From positions 23,093 to 87,092 of the forward strand of contig BLAL01000064.1 in the NCBI GenBank assembly GCA_015698045.1: DNA of 64,000 bases, in the 5' to 3' direction. Shown piece by piece: positions 8,926 through 19,731 of this stretch (position 1 is the first letter of the stretch; each line of letters opens with the position of its first letter). Position numbers and translations under genes: made by a program. Under the pieces are notes generated by a model, which saw only the letters and a list, made by a program, of their open reading frames with translations, was not told where the DNA came from and did no database searches. The DNA comes from Rhizophagus clarus (lineage: Eukaryota > Glomeromycota > Glomeromycetes > Glomerales > Glomeraceae).

Positions 8926-10011
8926 TTAAATTTCATATTCCTCTTCTTCATCATACTTCCAACCAATTCCTGAAGGAAATTGTTCATCTTGCGACATTTC
9001 CATCTCGGTGGTCTCTTTAAGGATTTCTAAGTATTGCATCTCTACATCTCCAAAATATTCTTCTGCTAATTCTCTGAAACAAGTTTTGCACGTAAGTATA
9101 TCACTACGGCAGTACCATTGATCATATGGGGGTGGATAAGAAAATAACATCCAATTTTCTCTTTTTGAGTTTAAAAGCGTTCCACAATTCTCGCAATGGT
9201 TTCGATAGTTAGGATGATCATTATCTAGGATTCCTAGATCTTTGGTGAGTTCAACATTTCTTTGAACTATAGCATGTTCTATTTCCATATCGCATTTACT
9301 CCAGATATAAGTCTTTGCTCGATTGATGATTTCTTCTTCCTTTTGTAGTTGCGCTTGAATTTTCTGACTCTTAGCGCATCTTTTCTTTTCAATTCTTTGT
9401 TGACACTCAAAACAAATTCTATGAGTATGATGTCCATCATTAATAAAGCATGCGTCTCCTATGATGGAGCAATAACTATTAAAGCCGTGGAAGATATCCC
9501 ATTCATCAGTACATAGGGCAGATTTATGACATTTTTCACAGATTTCCTCATTATTCAATCCAGAAGGAACAATAGAAACCATATAACACTCAACTGGGTC
9601 TTCATGAATTCGTGATAAAGCATCAGCGTTAGCATTGGCTTTTCCTGGGCGATGCTTAATTTGGAAGTCATATTGCTGGAGTTCCATGATCCATCTGGCT
9701 CGCCTTCCTTTTGGAATCTTGGAGGTTTTAAGCCATTTTAAGGCAATATGATCTGTAACAATAGTGAAGGGCTTCATTCCCAAATAATGCTGAAAGTGTT
9801 GAACAGCCCAAACTACAGCAAGACATTCTTGATCGGTGATAGCATAATTCATTTCAGCTTTGTTCATACTTCGACTCGCATATGCAATCACATGTTCTTT
9901 ACCATCCTCTTGAAGTTGCGAAAGGACAGCACCTAAGCCTGTTCCTGAGGCATCCGTGTAAATGATAAATGATCGGTTGAAATCTGGGTAGCTTAAAATG
10001 GGAGCTTTCAT
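8926..10011 (-). CDS. Gypsy RNase H plus Cys-rich spacer domain
   Basis: Residues 1-130 are a gypsy RNase H (IIYTDASGTGLGAVLSQ, ITDQECLAVVWAVQHFQHYL, IVTDHIALKWL) ending in the tether motif NANADALSRI. The next roughly 180 residues are unusual: repeated Cys/His pairs (EEICEKCHKSALC, HRICFECQQRIEKKRC, HCENCGTLL, LTCKTCFRELAEEYFG) suggest two or more zinc-binding modules. The tail is acidic. The preceding TAG at 10051-10053 separates it from RT in the same frame, so it is the middle of one broken polyprotein. Terminal TAA at 8926-8928 is likely premature as well. Confidence 0.88.
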   Translation of the reverse strand: MKAPILSYPDFNRSFIIYTDASGTGLGAVLSQLQEDGKEHVIAYASRSMNKAEMNYAITDQECLAVVWAVQHFQHYLGMKPFTIVTDHIALKWLKTSKIPKGRRARWIMELQQYDFQIKHRPGKANANADALSRIHEDPVECYMVSIVPSGLNNEEICEKCHKSALCTDEWDIFHGFNSYCSIIGDACFINDGHHTHRICFECQQRIEKKRCAKSQKIQAQLQKEEEIINRAKTYIWSKCDMEIEHAIVQRNVELTKDLGILDNDHPNYRNHCENCGTLLNSKRENWMLFSYPPPYDQWYCRSDILTCKTCFRELAEEYFGDVEMQYLEILKETTEMEMSQDEQFPSGIGWKYDEEEEYEI

Positions 10012-10050
10012 TAAGCATTCTTTTAATCTTTCAAAAGCATTTTGCTTTTT

Positions 10051-10683
10051 CTAATCCCATTCGAAAGGTACGTCCTTTTTAAGTAATTTATTCATGGGAC
10101 GTGCAATCTTTGAAAAATCTTTGATAAATTTTCGATAATAAGAGAATAATCCAAGCGCGGCACGCAATTGTCGCAAGTTTTGTGGTATAGGGAAATTCTT
10201 CACCTTTTCAATTTTTTCTGGATCTACTTGGATTCCATCCCTTCCCACTACATGTCCAAGGAAGTGGATATTGGGGTAACAAAAATAATATTTTTTCAAT
10301 TTGATTTGAAGGTTAGCGCTTCGCAAAGTTTCAAATACTTGACGCAAATGATCCAAGTGTGTCTCCAGAGGTCCTCTGGTGTAGATAATTACATCATCCA
10401 GGTATACAGCCACGAATATTCCTAAGAAGTCTTGGAGAATATAATTCATAAGACGCTGAAAAGTTCCTGGAGCATATGCCAATCCAAAAGGCATAACGAG
10501 AAATTCATACAGGCCAAAGGGGGTGATGAAAGCAGTCTTTTCAATATCCTCTTCACTCATTTGAACTTGCCAGTAACCACTTGCAAGATCCAAAGTGGTA
10601 AACCAAGTTGCACTTCTTAAATTTTCTAAAAGATCATCAATTCTTGGTAAAGGGTATGCGTCAGCTTTAGTAATTGCGTTCAA
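10051..10683 (-). CDS. Gypsy reverse transcriptase core
   Basis: 210 codons with the RT palm and fingers: TTLDLASGYWQVQM, KTAFITPFGLYEFLVMPFGL, the catalytic YLDD in FVAVYLDDVIIYT, and FLGHVVGRDGI of the thumb. In-frame TGA at 10687-10689 cuts it from its N-terminal part (CIDY|KLNAITK) and in-frame TAG at 10051-10053 cuts it from RNase H. Both fit C-to-T changes of CGA and CAG codons. The enzyme would copy element RNA into cDNA. Confidence 0.92.
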   Translation of the reverse strand: MNAITKADAYPLPRIDDLLENLRSATWFTTLDLASGYWQVQMSEEDIEKTAFITPFGLYEFLVMPFGLAYAPGTFQRLMNYILQDFLGIFVAVYLDDVIIYTRGPLETHLDHLRQVFETLRSANLQIKLKKYYFCYPNIHFLGHVVGRDGIQVDPEKIEKVKNFPIPQNLRQLRAALGLFSYYRKFIKDFSKIARPMNKLLKKDVPFEWD

Positions 10684-10686
10684 CTT

Positions 10687-11721
10687 TCAATAATCTATGC
10701 ATAATCTTTTATCTCCTCCTTTCTTTTCTACAATTACCACAGGAGAAGCCCAAGGACTAGATGATTTTCTAATAATGCCTTGTGTTTCCATTTTCACAAT
10801 CTCATTCTTTAAAAATTCCCTTTTTACTGGATTCATTCTATAGGGAGGTTGAGCGACAGGAGAAGCATCTCCGGTCAAGATCCTATGTCGGATGACATGA
10901 GTTTTTCCTATCTTGGTTTGACTTTTTGCGCAGATGTCTTTATATTCTTTCATAAGGGACTGAAAGAGTGTTTGTTGATGATGATCCAATGGTCCTAGAT
11001 TTGATTTTACCACTACTGAAGAATTATTTTCTTCCTGCACTTCTGCAAGGAATACAGCAGGATTTCCTTCATTCTTATCATTAGACGTCTCTTCTTCCTC
11101 AGAGTAATCTGGCAAGTGCATTTCCATCCAAGGATTATATTCTAAGTCGTCTGAATCTGAATCCCAGGTGTCCGAATAATATAAGGGAGCTTCAACTAAC
11201 TCCTCATTTTCATATTCTTCATCGTCTTCTTCTTCTTCTTCTCCTAGGGATTCAGCATTAATAAGTGCTTTAGTTACCGTAAAAATCAAAGGTACATTTA
11301 CGGTTCTTCCTTTGTAATTGACTGACAATTTCTCTGCCCTCCAATTAATGATTGCATTAACTCTTCTAAGCCAATCATTTCCTAGAATAAGAACATCATC
11401 CTGGGAGTCCAAAACATGCACTGGCGTTTGTACTATAATATGGCTGAGATGGATTGGTAATGCGGCAATCATTCCTAATGCACGGACTCTGGTTCCATTA
11501 GCAGTAACAATCACCATATTAGAGGGTTGATCGATTTGATAGCCAAGTTGTTTCATCAATGACTTGGTAATTATACTTGTCGCAGCTCCACTATCAATTA
11601 CGGCGGAGATGGGTTCTTTTCCTATGTACAATTCACATCGCGCAGCAGTAGTTTGATCAAGGTCAGGGGAATCATTTCTTTCAATAAAATTGGTTTCCTT
11701 TTCCCTGGTTCTTCTAACAGC
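10687..11721 (-). CDS. Gypsy aspartic protease and RT N-terminal region
   Basis: The frame is open from the gag stop at 11722 down to 10687. An aspartic protease domain carries the active-site motif in AVIDSGAATSIITKSL and the flap/dimer region ILGNDWLRRVNAIINW. An acidic linker follows (EEEEEDDEEYENEE), then the start of RT (HRILTGDASPVAQPPYRM, GIIRKSSSPWASPVVIVEKK, KRLCIDY). No ATG begins it; it continues in frame from Gag across a TGA. Confidence 0.9.
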   Translation of the reverse strand, partial: AVRRTREKETNFIERNDSPDLDQTTAARCELYIGKEPISAVIDSGAATSIITKSLMKQLGYQIDQPSNMVIVTANGTRVRALGMIAALPIHLSHIIVQTPVHVLDSQDDVLILGNDWLRRVNAIINWRAEKLSVNYKGRTVNVPLIFTVTKALINAESLGEEEEEDDEEYENEELVEAPLYYSDTWDSDSDDLEYNPWMEMHLPDYSEEEETSNDKNEGNPAVFLAEVQEENNSSVVVKSNLGPLDHHQQTLFQSLMKEYKDICAKSQTKIGKTHVIRHRILTGDASPVAQPPYRMNPVKREFLKNEIVKMETQGIIRKSSSPWASPVVIVEKKGGDKRLCIDY

Positions 11722-13138
11722 TCAGATTAATCCTGAACGATACTTAGGGATCTCATGCGCAGCTTGTCCTACTGACAATCCACAGGGCAAATCTCTCAAG
11801 TAATTTGCAACATTAAATTCGGTAAGTTGCTCAATTGGAGCTGGCAACATCTTTCTTCTAACCTTTTTACTTTTTGAAGGCTCAGAATCTTGCATTTCTA
11901 CGTCTGGGACAAGTCTAGCTTGTTCTTCATTTTGAGATTCTGAGCGAGGCATAGCTCTTCTTTTTACTTCTCGAACTTCTCTTTGGTAGGATTCTTTCCT
12001 CTTAAAAGCGTAAATTTCTGTTTCAAATTCATCATCGTATTCTTCATACTCATCAGTTTCATAACACTCTTCTTCATAATCCATAAAATTAACAGGTCGT
12101 TGGTTATTTCTATTAGATTGAAATTGAACTTGATTGGGACGTCTGTTTCCTGGAGCAGTACATTCCCTGGCATAATGTCCTAGTTTCCCACACTTGAAAC
12201 AAATCACTTCTCTTTTGTTTCTTGGTCTATTAACATTTTCTGGGCGAGAAGTACGATTATTTGGTTGATTAAATCGAGGAGTTCTGGTAACGGATGCGGA
12301 CAAATTTGCGTAGTTGATGGATAACTGTTGCATTTGCTTTGTGAGAGCATCAAGTTCATTTTTAAAACTATTTTCTACTTGGGTAACTGGAGCTGGAACA
12401 GGTGCTGGTGCAACAACACTTTGCGAGGTAGAGGGAATTGGAGCTTCTTCCTTTGGCATTACATTTAATAGGGTATATTTTACACCTGATTCTACTAATT
12501 TAGCTCGTTCAATAGCAGCAGCTAAGGTGGCTGGAGAAGCCAATACTACTTGACTAACATAGATTGGAGATAATCCGTTGATAAAGTAGTTGACTTGATG
12601 TTGGTCTGCTAGAACATTTCCTGTAGTTGCTCTATTTAAGAGTTTTCTAAAGCGTCGAGAGTAATCCTCAATTGATTCCCCTTCCTTCTGTTTTACTCCT
12701 TGTAATTCTCTTGCCCATTGATTCTTTCGGGCTGACGTAGCAAAGTAAGCAATAAGTCTTTCTTTAAAGGAGTTGGCAGGGTCATCCTTCCCATTAAGTT
12801 ATATTTGTCTTATCATTTTGATACCAATCATAGGCAGCTTCCTTCAAATGTCCTGCAGCTAAAGCTACTTTTCTGGCATCTGCCCATCCATTAGTTGTAT
12901 GGGCTTGAATAAAAATTTCAATCCATTCATTAGGATCCTCTATGTCATTTCCATAAAATGGTGGTACTTCTACTATTTTAGTAGCACGATTAGTAGTAGC
13001 TGTTCGTAAAGCGGTAAGCGCAGCATTTGTTGCTTGAGCTTCATTATGCACATTTGTAAGAGCAGTTTTCCAATCAACACCTCCTGCTCCAAAAACTCCA
13101 TCTAAGAGCGCCTTCATTTGATCATTTGTGATAGCCAT
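11722..13138 (-). pseudogene. Gypsy Gag (capsid and zinc knuckle), frameshifted
   Basis: The N-terminal part (13138-12794) begins MAITNDQMKALLDGVFG and holds the capsid-like segment with FYGNDIEDPNEWIEIF and YDWYQNDK. It ends at a TAA (12794-12796) combined with a frameshift; the capsid continues in the other frame (NSFKERLIAYFATSARKNQW, EGESIEDYSRRFRKLL, YFINGLSP) through 12543. A CCHC zinc knuckle follows (CFKCGKLGHYARECTAPG), then a basic, Glu-rich tail. TGA at 11722-11724 separates it from the protease in the same frame; this stop could be a natural readthrough site or a mutation. Confidence 0.88.
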
Positions 13139-13497
13139 GTTGAGATTTGGAATTGGTTGAGTATTATGAAGATCTGATGTGCGGTAACTATTTGTTCTGC
13201 AATTGGAAGACTTTGAAAACCGTTGGTAAGCTCAAATAATTTATGCAGATAAAAAGATAGTTCTAAAAATGGTATAGTGATTTCTTGGTATCTTACACTT
13301 TTTACAATACTTGTAGTCGTGTTTACTATAATATCTAATTCAGTAGCAGTATAAAATTCTTCTGTCAATATTTTAAATGCAGCAATTGTAGCGCCCGTAT
13401 ACTGTTCTGCAGTATGATGCACTGAAATCCAAAGCCAAAATAGATGAAATCCGTTTGGTATGTTATCAACTGGTATTCTATCAACAGGATAACACAA
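13114..13497 (-). CDS. Small ORF between 5' LTR and gag
   Basis: 127 codons starting MCYPVDRIPVDNIPNGF and overlapping the gag start by 25 bp in another frame. Composition is moderately hydrophobic with helices (FYLHKLFELTNGFQSL) and no recognised motif. It may be a pre-gag accessory protein or a displaced Gag N-terminus. Confidence 0.4.
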   Translation of the reverse strand: MCYPVDRIPVDNIPNGFHLFWLWISVHHTAEQYTGATIAAFKILTEEFYTATELDIIVNTTTSIVKSVRYQEITIPFLELSFYLHKLFELTNGFQSLPIAEQIVTAHQIFIILNQFQISTWLSQMIK

Positions 13498-13617
13498 GTT
13501 ACAATAATTTTCTTGTTTTTTAATAGTTATTCCTTAACGATGTTTCTTTAAATGTGCTTTCTTTTGATTCTTAGTTAAGTTGTAATACGGCATACATTTA
13601 CTATTATTCAAATTAAC

Positions 13618-13635
13618 CTGGCAGGAATCACCAAT
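13618..13635 (-). promoter_or_regulatory. Candidate primer-binding site of the gypsy element
   Basis: In element orientation, two bases after the 5' LTR, the sequence is TGGTGATTCCTGCCAGG. Its complement GGCAGGAATCACCA has the form of a tRNA acceptor end with CCA, as expected for a minus-strand primer site. The tRNA was not identified. Confidence 0.55.
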
Positions 13636-14142
13636 TGTTCACCAACTCAGTCCGTCGAGTAGTGAATTATGAATATCTTCAGGGAGACACTAGCTATGAA
13701 GTATTCCAATCAATTCCTTACACGCTAAAAGGCAGTGTATTCGATAATTGAAATGTATCTTTATTAGTTGTAGGTACGTTAACAACTTATACAATAAGGC
13801 AATCTTATAACACTTGCAATTACAACTTTTTTATAAACAACTTCGTTTGAACTTGTTCTTTATTTTAAGCGAATATTCAAGATATTTATACAAATTGAAC
13901 TTCATTCAAGTATATAAATAATAAAAGATATAAAAAATATAAATATAATAAATAATATATAAGAAATTTAAATAATAAAAGAAATATAAGAAATAAATAC
14001 TATATATACTATAAATGATATATAAGAAATATATACTAAATATACTAAATATACTTAATATACTTTATATACTACGTTGATCATTTGTGGTGCAGTAATG
14101 TTAATATTCACCATCACGTGAATGCAAATCATTCGTCTAACA
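13636..14142 (-). repeat. 5' LTR of the gypsy element
   Basis: Matches 5225-5747. In element orientation it begins TGTTAGACGAATG and ends GGTGAACA. Confidence 0.92.
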
Positions 14143-14781
14143 ATGTATAAGTACTCCACAACTCTGGAATGATGTTAGTCTTTCGTGGTGTCGTTATTCC
14201 TCCCCCAAACTTGGATTCAAGAAACATCCCCCAACTAGATTTGGCAATGCTGGCAATAAAAATACGAAGCAATTAAAGTCTTCTCGTCAACAACATACAA
14301 ATTTAGACAATCATAGGTGTCACAATCAGAACAAAAAAGAAAACTCTTCCTCGAATTCTGGTTCGACTTACAAAAAGAACTCTCGCTCCAAGTCCAACCA
14401 GTCCAATCGGCTGGACGTGAAACATTTAATAGCAGGACTGAAGGCCCTTTTGGATCAATTTATATAATTTAGTTATTTAGGTTTATCGACCCTTAACTTA
14501 GGAATCATTTTGATTTAGTTATATATTTGGTTTTATTTTGTTTTCTTTTTAGAATATTTTTTTTTTTATTTTTCGATTCCCTTATTCCTTAAATCTATCT
14601 CTGGACTTCCTATTATACCTTATGAGAATAGGCTAGGATAGTTAGTCATGTCAGGTACTTGTCACTTGTAGCTACGGTTCTTGTAGATGAGACGGTATAT
14701 TATTTTATTTGTATTTTGATTTTTGAATCAACTTTAATAAACGTATGCATTTGATTTGACTAAAAAAAAAAAAAAAAAAAT
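14143..14781 (+). pseudogene. 3' end of a polyadenylated retroposed gene (C-terminal part)
   Basis: A frame with no ATG runs from the LTR edge to a TAA near 14466 (STPQLWNDVSLSWCRYSSPK, then an Asn/Lys/Ser-rich basic stretch, ending HLIAGLKALLDQFI). It matches in character the C-terminus of the split gene at 33.5-44.3 kb (WNSVALQ..., then a basic tail, ending IATIIETLKTLVRQ). A 3' untranslated region with TTTAATAAACG is followed by 19 A residues at about 14763-14781, the mark of a reverse-transcribed mRNA or LINE 3' end. The 5' part is absent; the retrotransposon abuts it. Confidence 0.6.
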
Positions 14782-15269
14782 TAATAAATTTTGATAATTT
14801 ATTAAAGCATACAGTCATTCCTCTATACAGCAAACCTCAATATAATAAAGAATACTATATAACAAATTGTTAATATAAGACAGATATTAACATATGAAAA
14901 AACCCTTAATTAACTGAATTTTATTAATTATAAGCTGTATATCATTATACGAAGTAAAGTTACAAAATAGCATATATAAAAATGACTCTTTTTATAACAA
15001 ATTTTTTTTCCAGTAAAACAAAGATGACTGATATATCAATGATCCTATAATCATTTAATACATAATATATGAAGAATGTAGAATATTTTTAAAAAATCAT
15101 TTTAATAATGTCAAAATATTAAATTGTGTTATCAGTTTCATTAGCTTTATATTTGCACATCAAAGTTAACTCTTTTTGCATGGCACTTATTTACTATTTA
15201 CTGTATATTTTATCTAGCATTCCTATAAAAATAAAAGTAGAAAGTTTTTAAAGAAAATAATAATAAAGT
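14782..15269. other. AT-rich, no feature seen
   Basis: Low-GC sequence without an ORF or a recognisable repeat. Confidence 0.5.
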
Positions 15270-16312
15270 TTCTCTCAACTCTTTCTTACTTTAATTTTAA
15301 AAGTCCAGTTATGTTTTTCATCTGACAACACTACTAAAGAGAAAAAAAAATTATTAATTTAATTAATTAAAAAAAATAACGAAAAATATCTTTACAACCC
15401 TTCTTTACCTTAATTCCAAAAGTCTGGTCATATTTTTTATCTGACAACACTACAAAAAAGAAAAATAAAAGTCCGGTCATATTTTCATCTAGCAATACTA
15501 CAAAAAAGAAAAAAAGTTAATTAATTAATGAAAACCACTTTTCCAACCTTCCTTTATCTTGATTCCAAAAGTCTGATCATGTTTTTCATCTTCAATACTA
15601 CAAAAAAAGAAAAAAAAGTTAATTAATTAACAAAAAATATCTTTCCAATCCTCTCTTACCTTAATTCCAAAAGTCTGATTATGTTTTTCATCTGGCAACA
15701 TTACAAAAAAGAAAAAAAAAATAATTAATTAATTAAATAAAAAAAATAATGAAAAACACCTTCTTCAACTCTTCCTTACCTTAGTAATTCCAAAAGTCCA
15801 GTTATATTTTTTGTTTGACAACACTACAAAAAAAGAAAAAATAAATAAATAAATAATTAATTAATTAAAAAAAAAATAATAAAAAACGCCTTTCCAACTT
15901 TTCTTACTTTAATTCTAAAAGTCCAGTCATGCTTTTTGCCTAATAATACTATAAAAAAGAAAAAAAATTAATTAATTAATTAAAAAAAACAATGAAAAAC
16001 ACTTTTTCCAACTCTTTCTTATCTTAATTTCAAAAGTCCAGTCATATTTTTTATCTAATAATATTACAAAAAAAAAAAAAATAATTAATTAAATAAAAAA
16101 AATAATAAAAAACATCTTTTCAACCCTCTCTTACCTTAATTTGAAAAGTCTGGTCATATTTTTCATCTGACAATACTACAAAAAAGAAAAAAAAAGTTAA
16201 TAACTTAATTAATTAAAAAAAACTAATGAAAACCATCTTTCTAACTTTTTCTTACCTTAATTTCAAAAGTCCATTTGTACTTTTCATCTGACAACATTAT
16301 AGAAAAAAAAAA
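15270..16312 (-). repeat. Nine-copy tandem array of exon/intron-like units
   Basis: About nine units of 95-125 bp. On the minus strand each reads: pyrimidine tract ending mostly in GTAG, then a conserved 41-nt block (TGTTGTCAGATGAAAAA...CTTTT-GAATTAAG), then GTAAGG/GTAAAG, then an AT-rich spacer with TTAATTAATTAA. The conserved block sits exactly between splice-acceptor and splice-donor consensus sequences. The highest-coordinate copy starts ATGTTGTCAGATGAAAAG. Against coding: 41 nt is not a multiple of 3 and some acceptors are mutated (TAAT, ATAT). Confidence 0.65.
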
Positions 16313-17911
16313 ATTTTTTTCTAAATCAAATATTCAGATTATCTGATTAGATTGGCAAGTCACATAACCTTACCTTTATACTGAATAATTCACTATATTA
16401 TACTGAATAATTCATTATAGTGTTAACAAATTTTTTATAACAAAGGTCTAATTGACCTGAACACTACTAACTTCGTTATATTGAGGTATGATTGTATTTA
16501 ATTTTTTAAAAAGAAAATACTATTTAATAATTGATAATTTTGTATTATATAATTAATTTATCAAGAAAAGTATATTATCAATTAGTGGTCATATCAAATC
16601 ACTTGTCAATCATTAATTGATGATTTACAAATCAACTAGTGAAATTATATATAAAATTTGACACAGATCATATACTAATTTGTCATAGTACACTGATTTT
16701 GACAATTTTTGGTATAATAAAAATTATAAATATTGTTTACTAAAAATAACATAAACAATAAAGTAAATGTCACACTTTTATTCTTTAAAACCACTAAACA
16801 TAAAATTTTTTTTTGACAAAGTTTACATTGGAAGCACGTTGTCACAAAAAAAGCATTTATACAAATACCACACTATATTCCTGACAATAAATATTCAAGA
16901 ACATATTAGATGATTATACTAACATTCATGCAATGTGCTATAACACTTTTCATTAAACGATCATGCTAATGGCATTAATTTAACATATTAGAATAAAATA
17001 ACTAAAAACAGTATTCTCAAACATTAATTAAAATGCAATTTCCTTCCATTAGTTAATTATAATATTTATTAATTTTATTTATAAGCAAAAAGCTAAGCTG
17101 AAGGTTTTTTCTCGATTATAGGTTGTATTTATAATATTTTCTATTCTAATGGATTAATAAGTTATATAAATGTTTAATATTCTATTCTACATTTTATAAT
17201 GTTTAACTGTTTGTTAATATTACTTTTAACTATTTATTATTAAAGATTGTTAATTGATTAATTAATTTCTATTATTACTATTCTATTCTACATTTCTATC
17301 CTATATTTTGGCCTTTTCTAATGATATAATGCCAAGACTTTTTAATCTCTTCTAATATTTTCTAGCTCCTTCTAATAATGTAATTGTATTACTGTCTAGT
17401 TATATCATGTGTCTTGTATTATTATCCAGTTATATCATGTATCTTATATTACTATTACATGACTGTGTCATCTACTGTATCTTTATCATACTACAATGTA
17501 GCATTTATTATGTTATTAGATAAAATAAGGTTTTAAAAGATACAAATTATGGAATTTTTTTATATTTTACTAAACTTTTATATATATTTGCTTTATTTTT
17601 GATATATTTTATAAATAAACTAAACTGTAATAACTTCTAACCTGACAAATTCAAAATTTTTGCATACTCAGTTTTACCATACTATATTATTTGTAATAAT
17701 GAGTTTTTATATTTCAAATCTAATAATATGATTTTTCACAACTTTTTTACTAATCTTATGTAAAAATACCATAATAAAATGGAGTTTTTGCAATAGAAAG
17801 GTATGAAACTCAAAAAAATTTTTAAATTTACTTCATATACTAATTATGTTTTTTATACTAAAATAAGTGTAAATTTAATACTAATTAAATTTTTATTTTT
17901 TTTGAATTTTG
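16313..17911. other. AT-rich, no feature seen
   Basis: No ORF above noise, no tandem array. Poly-A/T tracts only. Confidence 0.5.
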
Positions 17912-17914
17912 TAT

Positions 17915-18277
17915 CACAGGTCAAAATTAGTTAAATAGGGTATCAATAGGGTATCAATAGGTTATCAATCGGCTATCAATAGACTACCCTATTGATAGCC
18001 TATTGAACTTGCGCCATAATCCGTCACCAATCAGGCAGGCTGATTGATAACCTATTAATAACCTATTGATACCCTATTGATACCCTATTTAATAAAAATA
18101 CCAATAGGATACTAATAGGTTATCAATAAGTTATCAATCAGCTATCAATCAGCCTGCCCGATTGGTAACGGATTATGGCGCAAGTTCAATAGGCTACCAA
18201 TAGGGTAGCTTATTGATAGCCGATTGATAACCTATTGATACTCTATTGATACCCTATTTAACTAATTTCGACCTGTG
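17915..18277. mobile_element. 363-bp palindromic element with CACAGGTC ends, TSD TAT
   Basis: Near-perfect inverted repeat of about 165-bp arms. Ends read CACAGGTC(A/G)AAATTAG inward and are flanked by TAT on both sides (17912-17914, 18278-18280). Arms consist of repeated words such as GGTATCAATA and GGTTATCAAT plus the core CGGATTATGGCGCAAGTTC. Three-bp duplications, CAC termini and subterminal words fit a non-autonomous CACTA-type relative. A larger member lies at 35692-40261. Confidence 0.85.
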
Positions 18278-18280
18278 TAT

Positions 18281-19731
18281 CTTTTTATTGTAAAAACCTC
18301 CAAATATTAGAAAAGAGTCCAATCCCTATGAATTTTGGAATAAAATAACATTTTTTAGACATTTGACTAATAAAATTCATAAAGTACTACACATTTAGAA
18401 ATGCGGTTTTTAATTAATAAATTTCTGTTAAATTTTATTATCATTTTTATCACCTGATTTGTGAATTATTAATTAATTAAAATAATTTTATATAACTATA
18501 ATTAAATATTTCATCATGTAGCTAAAAAAAATTTTTAATATAATGCTTATACAAATTAAATAAATTAATAATTCGTCATGTGTAATATAAATTTTTATCA
18601 TCATTTCCTTTTTAGTAATATTTTTTTTTGCATTTATAAGAAAGTTCATCTCAAAAATGAAGTTTTCCTCCAGATGCAACTTAAAAGTAGATGTAAAATA
18701 CAATTTAAATAATAAAAATATGTGTAATTTTATGAGAAGAAAATAAAAAAAGCAATTATTTAAGTAGTTTTTATGTAAACTGCAAAAAGTCAATTTTTAT
18801 AATAAAAAAAAATTTTTAATTTCAATAAAACCTTTAACAAAAGCTTTTTTTAACTAGTAATTATCTTATTTTTAGCTATAATTTTACAAAATAAACAACT
18901 TTTGTTAAGCTTAGAAGGATGATTATTATGTCAGATTTTTTGTTATTTGTAAATTTTGTTAAAATTTTTTAATTAAAGCACTAATAAAAAATCTTTTTAT
19001 CTATTAAAATAATACTATTAGGTCTATTTGAATGTTATAAGTGGATTTTTAGTTAAAAAACTAGTTAAATATAATGTTTTTTTTATTTATTTAAATTAAA
19101 CTTTTAATGCTTAAACCCTAATATTATAATAATCATATAAATTTCTACAACTTATTAGAAAAAATCTTTAAAATTTTTAAATTTTAATTCATTAAACATG
19201 AAAATAAAACATAAATTATTTATTTATAGAAAAAATTCTTATTCGTTATTAGGTCTATTTGCTTTGTTAAATTATAAATAAAGATAATACATTATGAATA
19301 GGTAAAATATTTTTTTTATATTTAAAGTAATGTTAAAATAAAAGATATTTATATAATATTTAAAAAAATAAGCAAAAGAAAAAAATTAAAAAAATTTTAT
19401 TAATATTTTATTAGTTTGCTATATTAAAATAACCATATAATTGACTACTTTTTTTGGCCAGATGCAATTGAATAAAGTGAAATTTTTGACTTTTAAAAAG
19501 TTTAAAAATATTTTTCGAGTCTTGAACAAATATGTTTACTATTATTGTAAAAAGTATTACATTGCATAAATATGATGTTACTTTTGATTTGAAAATTTTG
19601 ATTTTAATGTAATTTGAACTGGCATTATAAATTTGGCCAGAATTAAGAAAAATTTGATCAGAATTATGAATTATTGATTGGTAAATTTAACCAGATTGAA
19701 TAAATTTTGGCTAACTTTAATTATATACATA
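18281..19731. other. AT-rich, no gene seen
   Basis: Only a short hydrophobic minus-strand ORF at 18488-18793, of AT-driven composition, not supported as a gene. Confidence 0.5.

Larger units (their letters stand above)
5225..14142 (-). mobile_element. Ty3/gypsy LTR retrotransposon, 8.9 kb, degenerate
   Basis: Two direct LTRs (5225-5747 and 13636-14142) flank gag, protease, RT, RNase H and integrase in that order on the minus strand, the order that defines Ty3/gypsy elements. In element orientation each LTR begins TGTTAGACG and ends GTGAACA. A purine-rich tract precedes the 3' LTR and a tRNA-complementary candidate primer site follows the 5' LTR. Gag-pro-RT-RNase H share one frame broken by in-frame stops at 11722, 10687, 10051, 8926 and 8773, with frameshifts near 12795 and 8700-8720. 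Small ORFs lie at both ends and one lies antisense. No clear target-site duplication is present. Confidence 0.93.
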
